DNA of 64,000 nucleotides, from assembly GCA_001599355.1 (NCBI GenBank), contig BCGQ01000003.1, positions 498,468 to 562,467 on the forward strand, given 5' to 3'. Both the position numbers and the translations under genes were made by a program. Source of the stretch: Nakazawaea peltata (lineage: Eukaryota > Ascomycota > Pichiomycetes > Alaninales > Pachysolenaceae). Below are positions 58,165 to 64,000 of this stretch, in pieces; positions within the stretch are counted from its first letter, which is position 1; each line of letters opens with the position of its first letter. The notes beneath the pieces were generated by a model. It was given only the letters and a program-made list of their open reading frames with translations. It was not told where the DNA came from and did not search any database.

Positions 58165-61100
58165 ATGTACTCGTTTTATGGTCAGAATCAGGGCCAGCAG
58201 GGTCAGCAGAATCAGCTGACTCAGCCGGGTCTGCCCTACCAATTGCAATCTCAACCGACTGGATTTTATGGCCAAGCGCCGACTCAGGCCCAAGGATTTC
58301 AACAGACTCAACCAACGGGGTACCAACCACAGGGCGGGTTTATTCAATCTCAGCCGACGGGTTACCAACCAAGCGGATATCAACCAGGTGCTTATCAGCA
58401 ACCGCCACAATCAACTCAATTCCAATTCCAACCTCAACTGACTGGTTACTACCAGGCAGGTCAGCCAGGCCAGGCAGGTCAACCTCAGGCTCAGCCTCAG
58501 CAACCAGTTAGCCAAGGACTTGCCCCTCAAGCTTCGGGATACTACGGGCAGTTCCAAGGTCAGGCAGGACAATTTGCCCCTGCTGCTGCACCTGCAGGAA
58601 ATTCAGCCCAAGGCCCAGCCGTCGCTACCGCTCCAGCTGGAGCCTCTCCATTTGAGGCCGCCCCTCCCCTGCTCCAAAACAACTCCATCAAAATCCCAAA
58701 CATCCGAATCTCCTTCATCTCCCTCGAAGATCAACAACGTTTCGAGTCAATTTTCCGTGCTAATGTTCCTAAAGGTGAGAATGCCATCGATGGTTCAGCC
58801 GCAAGAGATGTCATGATGCGTTCGGGACTCTCTGCTTCGACTCTTGGGGAGATCTGGGCCTTGGCCGATACTACCAGAGCTGGGAAATTGCTCTTCCCGG
58901 AGTTTGCCTTGGCTTTACATTTGTGTAACACTGTTTTGAAGGGGGAGAATTTGCCCTATGAGTTGCCTTCGGCTATGAAGAAGGAGGTGGAGAATTTTGT
59001 GGATGCGATTAGTTTTTATGTTGAGGATAGTGCGGAGTCGGGTCAGCAGCCAGCAGGTCAGCCGGCTCAGCAGGCTCAGCAACCACCGGCTCAGCCGGCT
59101 CAACCAACTGGTTTCCAATCATTACAACCTCAAGCTACTGGTTATCCACTTCAACCTCAAGCTACCGGCTACCCACTTCAACCTCAAGCTACAGGCTACC
59201 AACCTCAGGCCCAACCTCAGTCTTCTTTCCAGCCTCTTCAGGCTACTCCAACTGGATTCGCTTCAGGTTCCTCTTTCTTACCATCTCAACCAACTGGATT
59301 TAATCCTGGAGCTATGCCATCGATAAGTTTTGGTGGTCAGGCAACTCAGGGAGCTCCAGCAGCTCCAGCAGCAGCTCCGGCAACTCAACCAGCTCCCTCA
59401 GGAGCAGCTCCCCTCCAACCTCAAAGAACAGGCTTCACTTCGGTCTTGACTCAACAAACCGGAATTCAACCTCAACAAACGGGCCTGGCATTGCAACCTC
59501 AAACTACTGGGTACCAACCTCTTCAAGCTCAGGCCACTGGGTACCAACCTCTCCAAGCCCAAGGCACCGGCTATCCCCTTCAAGCTCAAACCACTGGCTA
59601 CCCAACCACCGGCTTGCAGCCCCAACCCACCGGCCTTCTTCCCCAAAAAACAGGAGGCCTCACCAACTTCTTCTCCTCAGCCCAATCAACCCCCGTCTCA
59701 AAATCAACCCAATGGGCAATCTCCCCCCAAGAAAGAGCCACCTTCGAGAAGATCTTCAAAAACATCTCCTCCCAAGGCTTCATCGCCGGGAAAAATGCCA
59801 TCCAAGTCCTCTCCAAGTCAGGTTTGAGTAGAGAAGAGTTGGAGAAGATCTGGAATTTGAGTGACATCAACAACAGAGGTCGTCTTAACAAGGACGAGTT
59901 CAGTGTAGCTATGCATTTGATCTACAGACGTCTTAGTGGGTTGGAGATTCCGGTGGTGTTGCCGGAGGAGTTGGTTCCTCCGTCAACGAAGGTTCTTGAC
60001 GATGTGAAGACTTCGCTTAAGAGCCAGACGTTTGGCAGGAAACTGTCCAAGTTGGGAGGGTCGAGTAACTTCAAGTATGATGATGAGGAGGGGATGTATG
60101 TGAGTGGGAACAGAAGACGGACTCTGCCCGGCAGTAACTCTCTGCCCGGCAGTGATTCAGCTGCTTCTCAGCCCGGCAATGCTTCAGCTGAGCCGGGCAC
60201 CATCTCTCTGCTCAAGAAGCTGATCCAAGAGAAGAAAATCCTCCTCGCTGCCATCGATGCTCGCGAAGAAGACTCCTCCTCCGATTCCTATGCCCTCCAG
60301 AAACAAAAGACCGAGATCGAGACCCTCAAGATCAGGATCAGAGACCTCCACACTCAGATCGTGTCCTCCTCGAGCTCCTCCTCCCTCCAAACGAAGCAGC
60401 AGTTGCTCGGTAGATTGAACAACTCCATGGCCAAGTTGCCCACCCTCATGACCCAATTGGTAGCCGTCGACGAGCAGATCAAACAGGCCAAGATGGGAGT
60501 GTTCAAGAAGAACCTCGAGCGGGACCATCCGGGGATCAAATTCTTCAGCTCCGAGCTGGAGAAAACCAGAGCCAAGTCCCGGTTGTTGATGCAACAAAGG
60601 ATGGCTGCTTTGACTGGAAAACCTGCTCCGTCTGCTGAGTTCGAGGACGGCGAGGCTTTGTTGGAGGTGGAGAAGGAGAAGATCGAGAGAGACTCCGCTC
60701 AACTGGTGAGCAATATGAAGGAGATCGAGTCGTCGATCAAGTCTCTTGCTGAGGGTGTTAGTTCTCAGTTGGAGGTTTCGAATACTGATCGTGTTCAGAG
60801 TGAGAAGTTTGAGAGTGGAAGGGGGTTGAGTTTGGAGGTTCGGGAGTTTATCGCCAAGTTGAGGGACATCTCGAGCACTCCGGAGACTCAGTCAGGGTTT
60901 TCAGGTGCTGCTTCAACGACTCAAGGTTACTCTAGCTCTTCAGGAGCTTCAGGAGCTTCTGCTGCTGCTCCACGTCAAGTTACTTCACCTCCTGTTGATA
61001 GAGCTGCTTTCATTAAACAACAAGCTAAAGAGAGGATGAATGCGAGGTTGGCTCAGCTTGGAATTAAGAGGGACGTGAGTTCGGGAGCTTCGGGAGCTTC

Positions 61101-62631
61101 GGGAGCCTCCGGAGCCTCCGGAGCAGCAGCCTCTCCTGCTGTTGCTTCTCCTTCTGTTGCTTCTTCAGTGGTCTCTCCTGCTGTCACTTCTCCTGCTTCA
61201 ACTTCATCACCTGCTCCGACTCCAGTCAGTGCTACACCAACTGCTCCAGCTCCAGTTGGTTCAGCTCCAAGTGCTTCAGCTCCTCCTGAAGACGACGACG
61301 ACAAAGAACTCGCCGCATTAATGGCCCAGAAAGCCAAGCTCGAAGAACAAGAAGCCTTGAAACTGAAGAAAAGAGCCGAGAAGAAGGCTGAGATCGCTAG
61401 GTTGAAAGCTGAGATGGAAGCTTTGAAGAATGATGAGTCTGATGATGAGGAAGCAGCAGCTGAAGCAGCGGAAGCAGCAGCTAATGCGGGGGCAGTGAGA
61501 GCACCAGTAGCTCCGACCGTTCCAGCAGCAGCACCACCATCAGGAGCTCTGTCTGGCACTGGAGCTGCTCCAGGCACGGCTCTGCCGGGCACAAGCAATG
61601 GAACTCTGCCGGGCACAGCCCATGCCAACAACCCATTCTTCAAACCGGGCACAACCAACCCAATTTCCCAACCATCCACCCTGCAACTGTCCCCCGCAAT
61701 CCAAAAACCCAACCCATTCTTCAAACCTGATCCTCTGAGAACTTCCTCTTCATCTTCTCTTCAACAACCGTTTGATAAAGATGCTGCTGAAGCTCAAAGA
61801 AGAGCTCAGAGAGGTCAGGTGAGTGATGATGATGATTGGGGAGATGAGAGTGAGCTGGAGGATGACGAGGATGCTATTCCGTTGAGAGCACCTGGCCAGT
61901 TGGCTTCGATGTTGTTTGGTGGAGGAGCCGTACCAGCTGCTCCTCAAGCTCTGGCAGCACCAGCAGCACCACAAGCTCCACCAGCACCAGCAGTAGCTCC
62001 GGTAGCTCCTTCAGCTGCACAAGCTCCACCAGCTCTGTCAGCCCCTGCTCCACCAGCTCCTGAAATGGAGCCTGCTGAAGTTGCTCCTGCTCCAGAAGCT
62101 TCTGCCGCTCCAACGTCCACTCTGAACACCTCCGACGCCGATGACGACTTTGCTACACCACCTTCTGGAACTCCAGCACCAAATGGATCGTTCAGCAATG
62201 ATGAGAGGGAAGTTGAGGCTCCAATCTCAGCAGCTCCACCAATTCCAGTAGCTCCACCTATTCCATCAGCTCCACCAATCCCATCGGCTGAAATTCCATC
62301 AGCTCCTCCTATCCCATCAGCTCCTCCAATCCCAGCTGCTCCACCTATCCCATCAGCTGAAACCCCACCATCTTCAATTCCACCACCTCCACCCCTCCCA
62401 TCATCTTCAGCTCCTCCTCCACCACCTCTCCCATCAATGGCTCCACCACCACCAGCTCCCCCAGCTCCACCTGCCCCACCAATCCCATCAGCTCTGCCTT
62501 CGCTGCCCGCCCCTGCCCCTGCTGGCATCTCTGCCCTCTTGGGTCAAATCCAAGGCGGTGCTGCCTTGAAAAAGGTCCCTGAAGAACTGAAACATCACGT
62601 TGTTGGTGCTACAGTTGGTAAAGTACTTTAA
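58165..62631 (+). CDS. PAN1: Endocytic scaffold PAN1
   Basis: 1488 aa. The N-terminus and the region 290-510 are made of QPTGY/QATGY repeats, phosphorylation targets for Prk1/Ark1 in yeast Pan1 (LxxQxTG). Two EH domains follow at ~178-280 (RFESIFRANVPKGENAIDG) and ~513-610 (RATFEKIFKNISSQGFIAG), which bind NPF peptides. A coiled coil spans ~680-880, a further helical Lys/Glu stretch ~1050-1110. The C-terminus is proline-rich (~1360-1455, IPSAPPIPSAPP runs) and ends with a WH2-like segment (ALLGQIQGGAALKKV). It works with End3 and Sla1 to activate Arp2/3 at endocytic sites. It is full-length and GC-richer than most genes here. Confidence 0.95.
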   Translation: MYSFYGQNQGQQGQQNQLTQPGLPYQLQSQPTGFYGQAPTQAQGFQQTQPTGYQPQGGFIQSQPTGYQPSGYQPGAYQQPPQSTQFQFQPQLTGYYQAGQPGQAGQPQAQPQQPVSQGLAPQASGYYGQFQGQAGQFAPAAAPAGNSAQGPAVATAPAGASPFEAAPPLLQNNSIKIPNIRISFISLEDQQRFESIFRANVPKGENAIDGSAARDVMMRSGLSASTLGEIWALADTTRAGKLLFPEFALALHLCNTVLKGENLPYELPSAMKKEVENFVDAISFYVEDSAESGQQPAGQPAQQAQQPPAQPAQPTGFQSLQPQATGYPLQPQATGYPLQPQATGYQPQAQPQSSFQPLQATPTGFASGSSFLPSQPTGFNPGAMPSISFGGQATQGAPAAPAAAPATQPAPSGAAPLQPQRTGFTSVLTQQTGIQPQQTGLALQPQTTGYQPLQAQATGYQPLQAQGTGYPLQAQTTGYPTTGLQPQPTGLLPQKTGGLTNFFSSAQSTPVSKSTQWAISPQERATFEKIFKNISSQGFIAGKNAIQVLSKSGLSREELEKIWNLSDINNRGRLNKDEFSVAMHLIYRRLSGLEIPVVLPEELVPPSTKVLDDVKTSLKSQTFGRKLSKLGGSSNFKYDDEEGMYVSGNRRRTLPGSNSLPGSDSAASQPGNASAEPGTISLLKKLIQEKKILLAAIDAREEDSSSDSYALQKQKTEIETLKIRIRDLHTQIVSSSSSSSLQTKQQLLGRLNNSMAKLPTLMTQLVAVDEQIKQAKMGVFKKNLERDHPGIKFFSSELEKTRAKSRLLMQQRMAALTGKPAPSAEFEDGEALLEVEKEKIERDSAQLVSNMKEIESSIKSLAEGVSSQLEVSNTDRVQSEKFESGRGLSLEVREFIAKLRDISSTPETQSGFSGAASTTQGYSSSSGASGASAAAPRQVTSPPVDRAAFIKQQAKERMNARLAQLGIKRDVSSGASGASGASGASGAAASPAVASPSVASSVVSPAVTSPASTSSPAPTPVSATPTAPAPVGSAPSASAPPEDDDDKELAALMAQKAKLEEQEALKLKKRAEKKAEIARLKAEMEALKNDESDDEEAAAEAAEAAANAGAVRAPVAPTVPAAAPPSGALSGTGAAPGTALPGTSNGTLPGTAHANNPFFKPGTTNPISQPSTLQLSPAIQKPNPFFKPDPLRTSSSSSLQQPFDKDAAEAQRRAQRGQVSDDDDWGDESELEDDEDAIPLRAPGQLASMLFGGGAVPAAPQALAAPAAPQAPPAPAVAPVAPSAAQAPPALSAPAPPAPEMEPAEVAPAPEASAAPTSTLNTSDADDDFATPPSGTPAPNGSFSNDEREVEAPISAAPPIPVAPPIPSAPPIPSAEIPSAPPIPSAPPIPAAPPIPSAETPPSSIPPPPPLPSSSAPPPPPLPSMAPPPPAPPAPPAPPIPSALPSLPAPAPAGISALLGQIQGGAALKKVPEELKHHVVGATVGKVL

Positions 62632-63025
62632 TTAGAGTAATAAATAGGATTAACTATACAGTGCCCGGCTGTACCTGTGCCCGGCAACCATCGTGCCCGG
62701 TTGTGCCTGTGCCCGGCAGAGCTATGCCAGACCAGCTCCTGCTGATAGACCAGCCCCTACGGACAGACCAGCTCCTGCTGGTTCTCTGGTGCAAGGCAAG
62801 GCCGCTCGTAGTCCGTAGACTCTCCCTGTAGAGACTGCCCATAGACTAACTCTCCTTAGACTAAACATCATAACACCAACTCACAACCACCAGATCCTGC
62901 CCATCTTCAGGCTAATCTCTGACCAACGTCAGGCTAATCCCTAGACAGGCTCATCTCTGTCCAGCTTAGGCTAATCTCTGTCTAACGTCATGCCAATCCC
63001 TGGGCTAGGTCATGCCAATCCCTGT
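62632..63025. other. Repeat-rich convergent region between PAN1 and ATG7
   Basis: 394 bp. Four TGCCCGG units spaced exactly 16 bp (62662, 62678, 62694, 62710), then AGACCAGCTCCTGCTG repeats (62731-62780), then GTCAGGCTAATCCCT/GTCATGCCAATCCCT repeats (62920-63025). No gene supported; open frames follow the repeats. Confidence 0.7.
62662..62725. repeat. 16-bp tandem repeat with TGCCCGG core
   Basis: Four units of 16 bp, each beginning with TGCCCGG, directly after the PAN1 stop. The same TGCCCGGCA word occurs in PAN1 coding at 60125-60133 and 60143-60151. Confidence 0.9.
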
Positions 63026-64000
63026 TCAAGCCAACCCCTCATCATCACTCCAATCCAAATCATCTCCAATCTCCTCAGCCTCCCTTTGAAGCTCTGCCAA
63101 TCCCGTAAGTTCCTCCAATACCTTCGAATCCCCCAAAACACTCTTAACAAACTCCCATCCTCCTCTTCTAAACTCCGCAACCACCAGATCCGAACATCCA
63201 GAGCAATATGTGTACCGTGGAGTCTCAACGTTGAGGTTCTTGAAGTTATGGAGGAACCCTCGGATCTGATGAGGAACAGCTCCAAGGAGACTGCTGTTGG
63301 AGGAGAGTTCGGTGGAGGCAGGAGCATGCAGACCAGCTGGATGTTGAAGGAGGGAGACCAAGAGTTCGACGGCTAGTCCTGAGGCGAGAAGAGCTACACC
63401 TGGACGAGTGACGGTACACATTTGATCGAGGGATCTGTCGGTGAGGGAGTCGGAGGGGGCGAAGATGTCGTTGCAGAAGTAGCAGCCGAGCCCTGACCCC
63501 GAAGACTCCGAAGCCGAAGGCTTTGGAGTCGAAGAGGGAGAGACCGAGGGCAATTCCGAGGGTGAGTCTGAGACCGAGGGCAACTCCGAGGGTATTTCCG
63601 AGGGTGCTGATGTCTCCAGTTCCTTTGGCCTTGGATGATCAGCAGGTTCTGGCCCTGGACGACGGCATTCGCTCTCCGACTCCAGTGCCTTCGGCTCTGG
63701 AGTCTTCGGAAGTCCATGCCTCATCACCAAATAACTATCAAACCCCAACAGTGCATTGATCACAACCTTCCCCATCGCATTCCCAGCCACCGTAGGCAAC
63801 CATCTCGTCTCCCTCGAATCCATAAGTAAAAACACAACGTCATGAGATTCGATCAACTCCATAAGCTTCTCATAATCCTCCACCTGTTTCTTCTCATTGT
63901 AGACCGGATGTCCAGCCATTGGCACCTCCAAGTCATAACCCTCACTGACCACCGATGGATAAATCTCTTTCAAAGCGGCAGCAGCAGCGGCAGCCTTCGG
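63026..64000 (-). CDS. ATG7: Autophagy E1-like enzyme ATG7, C-terminal part (gene runs off the window)
   Basis: 324 codons are visible and the frame stays open to the window edge, so the N-terminal domain and ATP-binding loop lie outside. Visible are the end of the adenylation domain ([41 protein letters not shown]), [20 protein letters not shown], the catalytic cysteine in [11 protein letters not shown], and the C-terminal [18 protein letters not shown] ending with an acidic tail ([11 protein letters not shown]). Atg7 activates Atg8 and Atg12. Between RHG and LGCYFC, S. cerevisiae has about ten residues, but here there are ~75, low-complexity and Ser/Pro/Glu-rich (SELPSVS units). No splice signals occur there, so it is an insertion. 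Convergent with PAN1. Confidence 0.93.
   Translation of the reverse strand, partial: PKAAAAAAALKEIYPSVVSEGYDLEVPMAGHPVYNEKKQVEDYEKLMELIESHDVVFLLMDSRETRWLPTVAGNAMGKVVINALLGFDSYLVMRHGLPKTPEPKALESESECRRPGPEPADHPRPKELETSAPSEIPSELPSVSDSPSELPSVSPSSTPKPSASESSGSGLGCYFCNDIFAPSDSLTDRSLDQMCTVTRPGVALLASGLAVELLVSLLQHPAGLHAPASTELSSNSSLLGAVPHQIRGFLHNFKNLNVETPRYTYCSGCSDLVVAEFRRGGWEFVKSVLGDSKVLEELTGLAELQREAEEIGDDLDWSDDEGLA

Noticed and set aside
61944-62528. Gly-rich open frame antisense to PAN1
   Set aside because: It mirrors the proline-rich C-terminus of PAN1 and has no independent support.
63490-63735. Intron inside ATG7
   Set aside because: No GTAAGT/GTATGT donor or TACTAAC box on the minus strand in the stretch, and the frame is open throughout.

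Overview
This window is nuclear chromosomal DNA of a budding yeast (Saccharomycotina). It is compact, with about 32 protein genes and 2 tRNA genes in 64 kb. Most genes lack introns. The four introns found use GTAAGT or GTATGT donors and the exact TACTAAC branch box. RPL5 shows the usual yeast high-expression codon bias (TTG, AGA, CCA, GGT). CTG falls at a conserved hydrophobic F-box position (residue 45 of the F-box gene), so CTG is probably read as leucine and the species is probably not a CTG-Ser yeast. Several gene pairs that adjoin in Saccharomyces cerevisiae also adjoin here (SLK19-TOA1, FMP42-FSH2, RDL2-RRP36-MPD1). BEM3 and HOS3 sit in the same cluster as SLK19-TOA1, which looks like pre-duplication order. 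At least two genes look like families absent from S. cerevisiae. I cannot name the species.

Left third (0-25 kb): mitochondrial MCT1, the gluconeogenic regulator ERT1/RDS2, a small unknown gene divergent from RPL5, a long LRR protein of the GIP3/HER1 type with a PP1-docking motif, RRP7, tRNA-Arg(UCU), BEM3, SLK19, TOA1 (spliced), a GT8 glycosyltransferase, HOS3 and a mitochondrial P-loop ATPase.

Middle (25-45 kb): UGP1, a helical-repeat protein (possibly ARMH3-like), FMP42, FSH2, ELP4, RDL2, RRP36, MRPL44 (spliced), MPD1, tRNA-Tyr (with intron), a spliced unknown gene with faint Ulp1-protease resemblance, POL31 (spliced) and MSM1.

Right third (45-64 kb): YIP1, an F-box/LRR gene, an NSE1 without its RING domain, BRE2, HER2 (GatA), YTA7, PAN1 and the 3' part of ATG7. 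Short tandem repeats and low-complexity insertions are more common here.

The genes are ordinary housekeeping functions rather than one operon-like system: mitochondrial translation and lipid synthesis (MCT1, MRPL44, MSM1, HER2), ribosome assembly (RPL5, RRP7, RRP36), chromatin and transcription (TOA1, HOS3, BRE2, YTA7, ELP4) and cell polarity or endocytosis (BEM3, PAN1). The most unusual observations are the RING-less NSE1, the TGCCC/GGGCA clusters in pyrimidine-rich leaders, the Ulp-like gene, the low-complexity insertion in ATG7, ACGCGT boxes ahead of S-phase-type genes, and two adjacent perfect hairpins near 45.3 kb.
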